This document shows positions 24,968 through 36,532 of a stretch of 64,000 nucleotides of DNA, piece by piece. Each line of letters begins with the position of its first letter. The first letter of the stretch is position 1. Source of the stretch: Stropharia rugosoannulata (lineage: Eukaryota; Basidiomycota; Agaricomycetes; Agaricales; Strophariaceae); assembly GCA_028532985.1 (NCBI GenBank), contig JANCIK010000009.1, positions 3,100,001 to 3,164,000 on the forward strand. Reading direction: 5' to 3'. The notes below the pieces were generated by a model that saw nothing but the letters and a program-made list of their open reading frames with translations, did no database searches and was not told the origin of the DNA. A program made the position numbers and the translations under genes.

Positions 24968-25383
24968 TAAATTATGTGGAAATAGCAAACCGTTGCAATC
25001 AAGTTGCAATGAATCTAAGTAGGAACTGTGACCGACGGCCGCGACCGACGGCGTCAGGAAGGCGTGGTCGGCGGCGATGGCCGGCGTAGTCCGGCGGACT
25101 CCTGGTAGTTCGCTCTTTGTCGCTCTCTGGCACCTCCTCGCTCGACGTCAACGAGAGGGGGTTGCCAGTATTATGCATCCTGAAGTAGACTGCCACAGTT
25201 TCTCATTCAATGCTTGCGACGAAGCGATGATCGCTCTCAACGTGATCCAACTTCAACAGTTGAAGTATCCAAGAAGTATCATTCACATGGGCATATATAC
25301 TTTCAAGAAGACGGAAAGAATCCAGGCACAGTTTTATTTATTTTATACAAGTTAAAATTGATTATAAGGAATGGGAGGTTAAT
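24968..25383. promoter_or_regulatory. GC-rich upstream region of LAA1
   Basis: Spacer of 416 bp between the LAA1 start (24967) and the stop of the downstream-facing dehydrogenase (25384). It is the only room for the LAA1 promoter. The part 25028-25110 is strikingly CpG-rich for this window and holds a 10-bp direct repeat, gaccgacggc, at 25030 and 25043 (13 bp apart). That makes it a candidate transcription-factor site pair. This is inference from composition and position. Confidence 0.35.
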
Positions 25384-26219
25384 TTACCAGGGGAAATCGT
25401 TGCCATTCCAGTCAACGAATTTGCAGGTCGGTCCATCCTTATCGAGCAACGCCCAAGGTAAAATGGAAAGAGCCCCCTCTGTGGCAGTCTTTCCTCCTTG
25501 CCCGAAGTGGTTCAGCTGTGTCGATGTGAATCCTGGGGTGACGATGTTAACTTTGATGCCTTCCGGCTTCAGCTCCTGTGCCAGAGCAATCGAATACGAA
25601 TTGGCAGCGGCCTTGCTCGTGTTATAGGCGACGACGTGCAGAGCTGCATTCTCGCGGGCTTGATACGCATTGGACGCCATGTCGGTGGACACATTGACGA
25701 TAACACCGTTCGATGACTTGCGGAGAAGAGGAACGAAAGTCTGGCACGTTTGAATCAGACCATACAAGTTGGTCTGAATGGTATCCGCGACGGTCTCAAC
25801 CTTAATAGTCAAGGCATTCTCGTCCGAACCGAACTTTGCGATTCCAGCGTTGTTGACAAGAACGTCAAGCCTGCCTTCAGCTTTCTCAATGACGTCCTTA
25901 GCGGCTTGAATTGTCCCCAGTTTGGTGACGTCTATGAGCACAAACTTCACCGTTTTCAGGCCCGTAGCTTGAAGTTTATCGCTGCCGGGGAAGCATGTCA
26001 GGTTTTCCAATTACTTTATTCTTTACCACTGGTACGCACGTAGCTTCCTGTCCCTTTTTGTCGTCTCGAGCGCCGAGGTAGACGGTGTGCCCCTTCTCAG
26101 CGAGTAATTTCACCAGTTCATATCCTATGCCAGTATTGGCGCCTGATTACGATTAGATCAAAGCTACTACGACCCTGTAAACGACACATACCAGTTACTA
26201 GAATGATTTTGCTAGACAT
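25384..26219 (-). CDS. Short-chain dehydrogenase/reductase (classical SDR)
   Basis: NAD(P)H-dependent oxidoreductase of 242 residues in three exons. The start at 26219 gives MSSKIILVTG, and the cofactor motif TGANTGIG is split by the first intron after its first Gly codon base. Other SDR marks: NNAG at residues 87-90, Asn115 in NLYG, Ser142 in VNVSTD and the catalytic YNTSK (Tyr163, Lys167) followed by AAANSYS. PGFTSTQLN after the catalytic helix is the usual substrate-loop region. The basic residues in GARDD after beta-2 leave NAD versus NADP preference open. It is closest in style to fungal carbonyl reductase-like proteins annotated as NAD(P)-binding. It has no signal peptide, so it is probably cytosolic. 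The neighbours (LAA1, a histidine phosphatase) give no pathway hint. Confidence 0.92.
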
Positions 26220-26853
26220 GAATGAGGTACTGTTTTTCGGGGGAAATATGCAGATATTGTTGTCAGCGAAGTTGAATCCTTAAGTATTGCGACTGAGTAC
26301 GATCATACAAGTGCGCTTAGAACCCACGATAGGAGATTTCCAATACTCCAAGCTGCTGATCATGAGCGCTGATCAAGTAGCGTTTCGGTTGCGGTTAACA
26401 TTACCGGAGCCGACGCTGATGTGTTCACATGCCGTCCAGGGAATGAGCTTAGGTGTTCACAAGGACATATGGACAGCGCTCCTTGAAGTCAAAGAGATGT
26501 TCAAATAGGATCACTATCAAAAACGCTTGCGAAACGCTGGCGTAAACTCTCGGCGACGGACCTCACTTATGATACCGAAGGATGCCGCGTGCTAATCAAA
26601 CAGGTTGCCGATATGGCCGAAGATGAATCAGAACGGCAAACCCTGCCGTTGCTTGGTCTGTATGTTCGGCAGGAATTTATGGCCACGGCATTGTCCAAAG
26701 CTGGCGCCTTCTTTTTGCTTTCCATATTTCCTCAGCGGTATTGATACTGTGTACGTAGTTCCAAATCGGAAATCCAGTAAATTATCACTTATCAGCACTA
26801 TTACCACTACGCTACCATTTCAAGTTGGCCATACAATTGTACCATTCTTTGCC
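26220..26853. other. Intergenic region with an orphan coding-like frame
   Basis: Upstream region of the dehydrogenase on the left and 3' flank of the histidine phosphatase on the right. The interior carries an open plus-strand frame (26487-26744) described separately. I see no complete gene. Confidence 0.5.
26487..26744 (+). pseudogene. Orphan frame, possible gene remnant
   Basis: An 85-codon plus-strand frame with no internal start in a good position: it opens right after a stop and reads GSLSKTLAKRWRKLSATDLT, then a charged helix-like stretch (VADMAEDESERQTLPLLG) to a stop at 26744. The composition is strongly protein-like. The SKTLAKRWRKLS portion recalls the second helix of HMG-box domains (pattern I-S-K-x-L-x-x-x-W-K-x-L-S), but the flanking helices are missing, so this is a weak suggestion. 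It may be a decayed gene fragment or an exon of a gene I could not assemble. Confidence 0.25.
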
Positions 26854-28119
26854 TTAGTCTTTGGAAGTCGCTTTGATGATCAACGGTACAACGCCTGTTG
26901 CCTGATTACATATAACTCTTTCGAAGCCTGAAGGTGACGCACCGCCCGTTGGTAGAGGTACAAGCTCTCGTTTAATAGCTGTTAAAAAGCTATTAATCCA
27001 GCATTTGTGGGCAGTAATGGATATAACTACGATGTTCAGAGTCAACGCATTAATTGTAAAATAAAATGTTGAAAAAACGCACATATCTCATCTTTGCTGC
27101 ACTCTTCAAATATACGGTCGAGCACAACTCTGGTCCTATCGACAACGGCCGTCCTGGCTTCCCTAACCTCAGGGTCCCATAAGATGTCTTCCTCAGTCAA
27201 GTCGTCTTCAATAACGAAGTGAGGTTTGTGCGAGGCGATATAGGACCGCGTGCGGCGCTTATCGCACGTATGCACTCCCATTATTTCGCGACAGTACTAA
27301 AAGCAGAATCAGTTGCGAATGCAGTGGTGTTTTTAAAGGACAGCAATCAAATTCTACCTCTACGACAAGAACTGGATGTGGGTGAATTTCAAAAACACCT
27401 TTAAACATGGCATCGCATGTGTTGAGGGCTCTTGTCAAGGGACTGCAATAGCGACGATGCGGGGGAGGGAGGCCGGCCGCTGCTTCTACAGCCCACACAT
27501 CGTGGATTGCCAGCGCCTGGCTTTCACCGAGCGGCGTAAGCTCCGGGTCCGCTAGAAAGTAGTTTGAGAGTATTCCTATTTATAAGCAGCGGAAGACTTA
27601 CGTCCCCACACGAGCTCCCCGTCGCCATTCAGCTTTGTCAAATATCTGTTCAAGCCTTCCATGAATATTAATAGATCCTGTGGAGAAAAAAACACCGCAC
27701 TCTTCCCAATGCTTGATATTGCCGCTGTACTTGTCCGCAGCGACGTTATCTAGATGTCAGCGTCAGAGTATCCTTACGGATTACAGGGGGAAAGTGTGCG
27801 TGCGGTATCCTTGGCCATGTCGCGTGAGCAGAACGAACTTGTACGTCGTTCCAGGTGCTGCCTCATTGTTCAGGTCATGGATCTTATTGAAAAGCTTCTC
27901 CCAGTGTCCGGGCGACGAGTCAATCAGCCCAAATCTGGGCGGTACCTATGGGCACAATCAGATGATATCATCAGGAGCGCTAAGATAACACACCGCGGCA
28001 ATATCAGTTACTTGCGGGGTATCCTGAATAAAATATCCAAGAACAGGCTTGTATAGAGGTTATGTTAGTCGTAGAAGTCAGTAACGTTATGGCTGACATA
28101 CCTGGTAAGTATTTGCCAT
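26854..28119 (-). CDS. Histidine phosphatase (phosphoglycerate-mutase-like), copy A
   Basis: Member of the histidine phosphatase superfamily, resembling the fungal Pmu1-type phosphomutase-like proteins. Assembled N-terminus: MANTYQ (start 28119) spliced to PVLGYFIQDTPQVTDIAA, then VPPRFGLIDSSPGHWEKL. The catalytic RHG motif is in LLTRHGQGYR. Next come NVAADKYSG, DGELVWGPDPELTPLGE, CSPLTRALNTC and the family signature GVHTCDKRRTRSYI. The second catalytic His is in SITAHKCWINSF, where paralogues have TAHGGW. The C-terminus is LPTGG-VVPLIIKATSKD across a 48-bp intron (26895-26942) that is stop-free and a multiple of three. It has no signal peptide. A close paralogue lies on the same strand at 31974-33263, on the far side of the catalase. 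The physiological substrate is unknown; Pmu1 relatives are small-molecule phosphatases. Confidence 0.87.
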
Positions 28120-29221
28120 CTCTTCTTAAGATCAAGCCCAACCACAAGGCCTCTTTAAAGAATTCAGCATCAAGATGATGGCATCGCGTTGTTGAGATCC
28201 CGCTCTTGCTGGAGTTTGCCGAGTTATAAACTCCGTTCAAGTCCACTTTGCTAACTGCGAACAAACTGCGAACAGCTTCTATTTGACATTGGAATCAGTG
28301 CGTTGGAAAGAGTTCGGGACTATCTGCTATACTCGCGCAGAAGCAGCTTTAAAAGGTATAAAAACTCTGTGTCATTTCCGTACTACGTCTCACATGCACA
28401 GGTGATTAGTTACTGTTTAGAAATGATGAATGCCAGTACCTTTCTTGTACCTTTCGTCATCTGACTGATTCAATTCGAGATAGATGCTACATCTTATGCG
28501 CCACATTCCATTTGTTGTAAATGGCTGCTAGGTAGGTACCACATATTTCCTACCGGGAAAGCACGGCCCTGCCAGTGAAATTGGTGCACAAAATTTCTAC
28601 TAAAACTTGTCGCAAAAATCAAGCAAATTGATTTGATCCGATGTCATAACCACAAACCAATTTCATAACGATCTGCAGACAGTGGACAGCAGCGGACATG
28701 TAATCTGTAACATACTCTACGGTTTGTGATTCACTGAGATCGGAGAGCCCACCCCATTATGGAAAGTGGCGGAGGGTAAATTAGGGGTAATGTGAAATAT
28801 GAACTTGTTATTACGAATGTATGATGTATGTACTTGTAAATATAAGTCAAAAATGTAACCGCCACCTTGCCGTCACCCTATCGCTCTGCAAACCGTTTCA
28901 GGGTATATCCTCTGCTACACGCAGCCATGATTAAGTACATCCCCAATCCTCAATTCTTTAGCAGTATATATTTCACTCATAGTGCAGCCATTTTGGATCA
29001 GCAACACTCGCATTCTTGTTCCAGCTTGGTCCCAGCAACCAGTAACTCCAGTGCCCTCGCCGATCGCTTTTACACATGCATGATGCAGACAGGTTCCATT
29101 GGTGGCATCGCCGTCTTCTTCTTGTGTCTTGGAGCGTCACTAATGACGGCCCATAGCTGGTGCTGGGGTGTATTTAATATCTCATGTCCACCTTTGGTCC
29201 ACCTGCTAACGCATTTGCAAT
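28120..29221. promoter_or_regulatory. Divergent promoter between histidine phosphatase A and catalase
   Basis: About 1.1 kb separating the starts of two divergently transcribed genes (phosphatase at 28119 minus, catalase at 29222 plus). I see no coding evidence. A TATA-like run (agtatatattt) lies near 28962-28972, about 250 bp before the catalase ATG. An open plus frame at 28867-29271 overlaps the catalase start out of frame and is not protein-like. Confidence 0.4.
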
Positions 29222-31857
29222 ATGTCGTCCATTACTGGAGCCGTCAAACACGCTTTCAACACCGTAACTGAAAATGCAAAGCTTAGGGAGATGGAGCTTA
29301 ATAAGGTTATCCCAACCACCAGTACACCTCTCACCACCGATTTTGGCGTCAAGGTCTCGGATACAGACAACTGGTATGTTGATGCGGCCATTCACAATGC
29401 ACATTACTTTTATTTACCTATATCCAGGCTGAAACTGTCCGATGGCGACCGCCCTGGTCCTTCTCTTCTGGAAGACCACATTGCACGCGAGAAAATCATG
29501 AGATTTGACCACGAGCGTATTCCTGAACGTGTCGTCCATGCGCGAGGATCTGCTGCACATGGCCATTTCCGTGTCTTCGACGACCGAGCGTCCAAATGGA
29601 CCACTGCGCCTGTGTTGACTGACCCAGCAAGGACCACTTCGATATTTATTCGTTTTAGCACTGCACAAGGCTCTCGAGGCAGTTCTGTGAGTTTTTGAAG
29701 ATCCTCACGCATGTCTGTTAGTTTATCGCAGTGTCTAGGACACCGTGCGCGACGTGCGCGGATTCGCGATGAAGTTCTACACGGACGAGGGGAACTGGGA
29801 TCTTGTAGGAAACGACATACCTGTCTTCTTCATCCAGGATGCCATCAAGTTCCCCGATATCATCCATGCACTCAAACCAGAGCCACAGAACGAAGTTCCG
29901 CAAGCTCAAACCGCACATAACAACTTCTGGGACTTCGTTGGCCTCCAGCCTGAATGTCGGTATATTTTAGTTTATCGGCTTTGCAAATACTGATGTCCTA
30001 CAGCCGCTCACATGGTTATGTGGGTAATGTCTGACAGAGGTGAGCACAACCGGCCTGGTCTTAATGTCAGCTAATAATTAAATTGCATATTAGGGATTCC
30101 GAGATCGTACCGCATGATGCAAGGGTTCGGTGTCAACACTTATACGCTAATCAACGCGGAGGGCAAGCGTGTCTTCGTCAAGTTCCACATGATTCCTGAG
30201 CTGGGGGTTCACAGTCTTGTCTGGGACGAAGCCCTCAAGTTGGCCGGACAGGATCCAGGTGGATCTTACTTTTGGATTGCGTCATTGGTTACATCTGACC
30301 TCTGATTTTAGATTTCCACCGAAAGGATCTCGAAGAAGCCATCATCAATGGCGTGTTCCCCAAGTGGACACTGGCTCTCCAGGTAATTGAGGAAAAGGAC
30401 GAGCATAACTTCGACTTTGATATCCTCGACGCTACCAAAGTATGGCCAGTGGATCTCGTTCCTCTTCAGCCCATCGGGGAGTTCGAACTCAACCGTACTG
30501 TTGATGAGTACTTCCCAGAGGTAGAGCAGGCCGCGTTCTGTACTAGTCATGTCGTTCCTGGGATTGGATTTAGCGACGACCCTCTTCTGCAAGGCAGGAA
30601 CTTCTCTTACTTTGATACCCAGATCTCCAGGTTGGGGATCAACTGGGAATCGGTGTGTATCTCGTAATGATCCCTAAATAACGCTTCACTAAATCCTCTT
30701 CAGCTGCCTACCAACCGTCCCATATGCCCAGTAATGAATATGAATCGCGATGGATCTAATCAGCACACGATAAATAAGAGTACCGTCAATTACTGGCCAA
30801 ACCGTGACAGTGTATATCGCCCTGTAGCTCACTCTGACGGAGGATATGCAGAGTAAGAGGCTGCACCATGTCTCTAATAATTTTTAACACTCACATTCTT
30901 TAAGTTTCCACCAGAAACTGTCAGGAATAAAGCAGCGCGTGCGTACTGCCAAATTCCAAGAACACTACAACCAAGCACAATTGTTCTGGAACTCGCTCAC
31001 TGATTTCGAGAAGAGCCATGTTATCGCTGCATTTTCGTTTGAATTGGATCACTGTGACGACAAACGCGTCTATGAACGGTACACCGACCTGCTCAACAAC
31101 ATTGACCACGACCTCGCGAGGACGGTTGCGGCCAACGTCAACGGTGTCATGCCTGAGAAGGCAGTCCGTCCCAACAACGGCAAGAAGGACCCCTCGTTAT
31201 CGCAGATGTACTACGCGCCCAAGGTCCCCACCATTGCTTCGCGCCGCATCGCTATCCTCATCGCCGATGGGTTTAACATTGTCGAGGTCGAGGCGATCCG
31301 CGCCGCACTCGTCACTGGCAAGGCGACGACTTGGATCATAGGTCCCCGCAGGGGCAGGATCGAGTCGGAGGGCGGGTCTGGTATGGTCGCTGACCACCAC
31401 TACGACGGCCAGCGCTCGACTATGTTCGATGCCGTGATCATCCCTTCCGGATCTGCGGCGCATGCGGAGAGCCTGCGCACGAATGGGCGCGCCGTGCACT
31501 GGATCCGCGAGGCCTTCGGGCACTGCAAGCCGATTGGCGCTGCCGGCAATGGTAAGCATGTCATTTAGTTCTGCGGACTGCGGCTAATTTGTTTAAATAG
31601 GCGTCACCGTCGTCAAAAACGCGCTCAGTATTCCCGAAGTGAACTTTTCCCTTTCCGAGGGCAGCGAAAGCGATGTCACGACTTCTTATAGCGTCGTTAC
31701 GGTACCCAAGTACGATTCCAAGTCCGTGTTGAAAGACACAGTGCTTCCCATTTCGGCTGAGGCCGACAGCTTCATTTCCAAGTTTGCCTACGAAGTCAGC
31801 AAGCACAGATGCTATGAGCGCGAATTGGATGGTTTGACTAGCAAGATTGCGTATTAG
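29222..31857 (+). CDS. Large-subunit catalase with C-terminal DJ-1/flavodoxin-like domain
   Basis: Haem catalase (clade 2, large subunit, about 720 residues) that breaks down hydrogen peroxide. It starts at 29222 with [15 protein letters not shown], then [10 protein letters not shown]. Catalytic His is in [14 protein letters not shown] and catalytic Asn in [18 protein letters not shown]. The core continues with [29 protein letters not shown] and [13 protein letters not shown]. The proximal haem Tyr is in [25 protein letters not shown] and NYWPNRDS follow. The C-terminal extension from about [15 protein letters not shown] to IGAAGNG is the class-I-amidotransferase-like (DJ-1) fold typical of large catalases. 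About seven short introns; the first is 29690-29747, joining GSS to [10 protein letters not shown]. There is no signal peptide, so it is cytosolic or peroxisome-related. The gene ends about 115 bp from the stop of the convergent phosphatase B. Confidence 0.96.
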
Positions 31858-31973
31858 TGTTTTTCTACAGGAAGATATTCGAGCAACTCACAAATGTTGT
31901 ATGTAAAATTGTATTACCTTGTAAACTAAAATGTACAGCGTAGTCTCCAGTATTTACCCATTATTTAACGGAT

Positions 31974-33263
31974 TTATCCCACGTGAATAGTAGTGCCCTT
32001 GACAATGAGCGGCAAAACCCCTGGTACACCATGTAGCTGTCTTTTTTGTTTGAAAGAGATAGGAAACAGCGTACCACCAGTTGGAAGGGGGAAGGGGTTC
32101 CTCCCAATAGCCTTCAAAAATCCGTTTATCCAGCCACCGTGTGCCGTGATAGAAATGACTTAGGCCATACCCGTGAGTCCCGCATACGGCAAAAAAGGTT
32201 GAGGAACCCTACATGTTTCATCTTGTCTAGTCTCGGCAAATACTTTGTCTAGCACTAGTTTTGCTCTTTTAGCGACTTGGTCTTTTGTCTCTCTCACCTC
32301 TGCACTCCACAAAAGGTCCTCCTCCTCGAACCCATCTTCGATAGTGAAATGCGGCTTGTGCGACGCGATGTACGATCGGGAGCGGCGCTTGTCACAGGTA
32401 TGGACCCCATTTTCTTCTCTGCAGAGCTGTCGTTCATCGTGCATCAGGTTTCGGTTTCTCTTCTTCATGTCAGTCGATATGCGTTACCTCTAAAACGAGT
32501 ACAGGGAATGGGTGTGTGTCGGCCACTCCATCGAACAATACGTCACAGGTGTCGAGAGCCCGTGTGAAAGGACTGCAATATCGGCGATGCGGTGGAGACA
32601 GCCCTGCCTGCTTCTCTTCCCTCCATACGCCTTGTATATCTTGCGCTTGACTAATACCAAGCTCAGTGAGCTCTGGGTCAGCTACGTGAATGGTTGATGT
32701 CAGCCCTTAAATGTAAGGATGATCGATCTACGTACGACCCCAAACAAGCTCCCCGTCTCCTTCAAGCTTAGACCAATAGCTATCGACCATCTCTCATCAG
32801 CCTGCACACCGGCAAGAAGGAACCATGAAGATAATCACTCATCCCACGCCTTCGTGCCGTACTTTGACTCTGCCACGTTATCTGCGCTGTAAGTTAGAAC
32901 GAAAATGCGCACCGTCGAGCAAGACACTTGCGATATCCCTGCCCGTGCCGCGAGAGGAGGAAGAGTTTGTATACCGTTCCTTCCAGTGTGTTGGCATTCA
33001 AGGCGTTGATTGTCGAGAATAATTTGTCCCATCGTTCTTTAGACGAGTCCACAAGTCCGAAGCGGGCAGGTACCTGCTGAAGTTCATTCAAATTCAAGGC
33101 AGGAAGAAGTTTGGGTGCTTACAGCGATGAGTGGATCTTTTGCATCGTCATGGGCGAAATAACCTGCAGACAGATGCTAAACAATACAAATCAGCTGCAC
33201 TAATTTGGATGAAACCGACGCAAATACCTCATAGGTGTACGCCATCCTGGCCTCGCTCGACAT
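31974..33263 (-). CDS. Histidine phosphatase (phosphoglycerate-mutase-like), copy B
   Basis: Paralogue of the gene at 26854-28119. The start is 33263 (MSSEAR) or, by homology with copy A's MANTYQ, the in-frame ATG at 33245 (MAYTYE). After the first intron come HLSAGYFAHDDAKDP, VPARFGLVDSSKERWDKL and the catalytic LLSRHGQGYR. Next are NVAESKYGTKAWDE, WSKLEGDGELVWG, the family mark NGVHTCDKRRSRSYI, EEDLLWSAEVRETK and the second catalytic His in VISITAHGGWINGFLKA. The end is LPTGG spliced to VLPLIVKGTTIHVG, across a 54-bp intron (32021-32074) that also contains no stop and keeps the frame if retained. Compared with copy A it keeps the conserved Gly pair after the catalytic His, so it is the more canonical enzyme. 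It is cytosolic by lack of a signal peptide; the substrate is unknown. Confidence 0.88.
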
Positions 33264-35805
33264 CTACTATACTAATTAGTGAGTATGTACTAAGTCAGAT
33301 GTAAGTACCGTCAGCTATGACTCAAGACCTCATGATGGAACGCTGCTAAAAGATCCGATCAATTGATCGCTTTGTTTTCTTTATACATGACACGGCCTTG
33401 ATCATAACATCTTATGAGTTCAAAACACTTGGAACTCAATTGGAACTGCTGTAAATGCTCGTAAAAATCTGCAAATATATTGCTTGAACTGTTGAGGACC
33501 CATAGAAAATCATGTTCTTGTATTTAACCTCTTATACAGCGTCCTGCGTACCGCAATGTCCCGACCGACAAAGAGGTTTGCGATGAAAAAAAGGCTAGAT
33601 TGCAGAAAGTCTAATATTCTATGGTACTCTGCAGCAGCAAGATGTAACATACCAGGTTCTGATAAACAATATTTACCCTTGCACCTCAAACTGCGGCAAG
33701 ACGCAGCCTTAACTTTGGGCATGTAGCCCCGAGATTCAACGATACATTCCTGCTGATTTACACCCCGAAGTTAGGTCAAAGCAGTCTACCTCGGTGGATT
33801 GATGAATCAGCAATATTAAGATGTACAAGAGAACTTTTTAGAGATACTGCGGAGAAGGCTGGTGGCATGGCTGTCCTGCTTGTAAAAGGTATATAGTCCT
33901 TGGGAGAGCTCTCACAGATTTCCAGATGATAAATCAGCAGAAGTCAGTGGACGTGAGAAAGAGCAGTCTTAAAAGAAGAGCTCAACATGTGGACCGTAAC
34001 AGACTAAACCTTTCATAGAAGGCTGTTCTCTCATAAGATCAACGAACTCCACGAGGGAGCGTTTCTGATTATGGGCCTGATTTTTCTGCTGCTATCATTC
34101 TCAGAGCCTATTTATTTCACATCATTAACTTAAGTGAACATTTCCAATTTAAATAGTTTTGATGTTAGAGTACCGCTGTGCTTTTAGGCCAACCAACTGT
34201 CTTTGTCCCGAACACTTGAATCTATTTCTGTTACAGTCAGATATACCGTGGTCCATCTTGGTGCTAGACTAATTGTAAGGCGTGTACAAAAACTCGGAGT
34301 GGCAAGATAAATGAGGGACAGTGTAAGTACAGCTCCACACGCGAGTCCTCCCAAGTTTCGGCGAAATTTCGCTCCGGCCAATTGATATGCAAGCCCCCAC
34401 AAGCCCGCACGGTATGTACAAGTGGTGCTGATCGGATTTAGGCGAGTGGGAAATTCGAATGACGTTTGATCAGACAGTCTTAATGAAAACGGGGGAACAA
34501 ACGCGCCGAAAATACATACAGAGCTGAATACGGCCAATAAGAAATATTCGTAGGTGTTAACCAATCAAGACGTATGATCACGGGGGTATTCATATACATA
34601 GGCATAAGCCACAAGCGCGCTCGGGGTCCAGACCTTTCCACTGAGTCCGCGAAAGCGAGTAAGTACATCTACCATACATGATAAGTTGCATAGTGTCCCC
34701 TCACACTTGGAATGGATATTACCACTCCAATCTGGCAGTTCGTGGTTTGGGCATGTCGAATGTCTATGGCAAATATTTAGCATATTCTTTAAAGCGGCGC
34801 CCGCAGTGACTTCTTTGTACTAGTACGCGTCATATTAGGCGCCGAGGCGTACCGGCGTAGCCCGTACCTTTGAAGGCACATTAAACTTTGTGTTACACTG
34901 TACCTTTGTGTGTCAAGTTCTAACTTGTACTATATAAGTCGGAAATGCGGCTCATTGAAACCTGCCCTGCAAGCTACATCATAAACAAGGCACTCCCGCT
35001 CGGTGAATCATCGAGTCTGGTGGAACACTTGTTCATAGAACCTTTGCAATGGACAGATGGACAGACGTGTAGCTGAATAGCGCCAAATATATGTTCTCAA
35101 TACTTAGTAATTGCACACTTTAACTTTCAAGAAGGTCCTGTCCCATGAAATTGGTGCATAGAAGCTACGGCTACACAGATATCTGTGCCTTTGTGCAATT
35201 CAAAGTTATTCTTTCTGATGTCCACTCGTTATCACGAGCACTTATGTGGCACAGTGCCTGAAAGTTAGCGTGCCGGCAACATGCCATCCGGGCCTCGTAC
35301 TGCGCGGATCAGAGAACGCAAAGCGTGTGTATAATCCAACACGATCATGACACTGAGCATACGGAAAGATGATCTAGAAGATTACGCCGTTTACTAGAGG
35401 AACAATCATTTTATATGCCTCAAGAAATGTTTGAGAATGACGCGGTCCTCGACAGGCTTCAATAAATGCTTGGTACGTTTCCCAAGAAATTGATGAGCGC
35501 GATATGGACGCGTAGTACGGTCGGCGGGTTTATTTTGATTTGACGACTTGACTTGGAACGTATGAGACGCACTATTTATGACACTGGGTCCTGCCAGCGG
35601 TAATACTGGCGTAACTTTATTTCTGTGTAATAGGTAGTTAACAAATTATAGTGGGGGAACTGAAAGTGAAATAACTGCTAATTCTCTTAAGGTCCTCCAG
35701 TTTCGGTCAAGCTATGACGAAACACTTAGTATACTCCGAGATAGATTAAATAACATACTATTGCGGCGCGGCTTATTGCAGAGCCATTATGGCAAGTCAA
35801 AACTC

Positions 35806-36235
35806 CTAACACTGCTGGCGCGCCCATCCAACAACCATAAAATGTATTTTATCTTTCAATGAAATACATAGTATGTCAGCTAGATCTAAATACTTAAACA
35901 TGAGGAATTGCCATGGGTTTGATAGAGAGCCCGATGCCCTTTTCGTTAGTAAATGAGGCTCTTCCATAGGACGCGTCCGCGTCTCGACAGACATATTCGC
36001 CGAGCTACCGCAATCGGCACGCGTGCAGCACGCAAGTGTCGGGCCGCACCTGTGGACCGCCTCTCACTGCTGGCACCCACCAATTTATACTGGGCAAAAA
36101 TGGGATAGAATGTATTTTATCTCTCTCAGAAATACATATTTCAGCCAGATACTAAACATAATAAACTGCCTCGGGCTTGCTTAAAATAGGAAGCCCGATG
36201 CCTTTTTCTCTAGTAAATGCTTGGTAAATGAGATT
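35806..36235. repeat. Two diverged tandem copies, about 254-bp period
   Basis: Two copies of a roughly 160-180 bp unit start near 35813 and 36067. Shared blocks in order: cactgctggc, aatgtattttatct, gaaatacata, a cagc-agat block, and agcccgatgcc followed by a T-run and tagtaaatg. Identity is patchy, so the duplication is old. A third, weaker copy begins near 36306 (gctgctggcgccca). Confidence 0.6.
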
Positions 36236-36305
36236 CTTTTAAACATATTATACAACTTTTTACATTTTACCCAACAAAGAACTGTTTACTGCCGACAGTG
36301 TCTAG

Positions 36306-36532
36306 CCGCTGCTGGCGCCCAGGCGCCCATCTGTATATGGCGATCAAATATGTGTTCCAAATTACGTCATGTACTTATTTCCAGACATACATTTGGCAGA
36401 GATAAAGGCTTCATGGTAAGCCCGAGGCCACTTCTGACCTATTTGCAGGCCATAAACCTCGAAACAGACACAAGACGTATTTAAAAACACATATTCGATT
36501 GTGATATACAGGTGGGCGCCCGCAGTGAGCTT
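36306..36532. repeat. Short inverted repeat, possible MITE remnant
   Basis: The arm at about 36310-36356 (ggcgcccatctgtatatggc and onward to aatatgtgtt) is repeated in inverted orientation at about 36484-36526, where the reverse strand reads gggcgcccacctgtatat and onward. Arms of roughly 45 bp at about 80 percent match, by eye, enclose about 120 bp. The left arm is also the start of the third copy of the tandem repeat beside it. Confidence 0.5.

Noticed and set aside
28867..29271. 134-residue plus-strand frame before catalase
   Set aside because: It overlaps the catalase start in another frame and lies in the promoter and leader region; composition is not protein-like.
13210..31857. A secondary-metabolite or stress gene cluster (MFS, dehydrogenase, catalase)
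   Set aside because: No core synthase, cyclase or cluster regulator is present, and housekeeping LAA1 lies in the middle.
34184..34564. 126-residue minus-strand frame with hydrophobic start
   Set aside because: It begins at TTG rather than ATG, has no splice partners and no recognisable motif.
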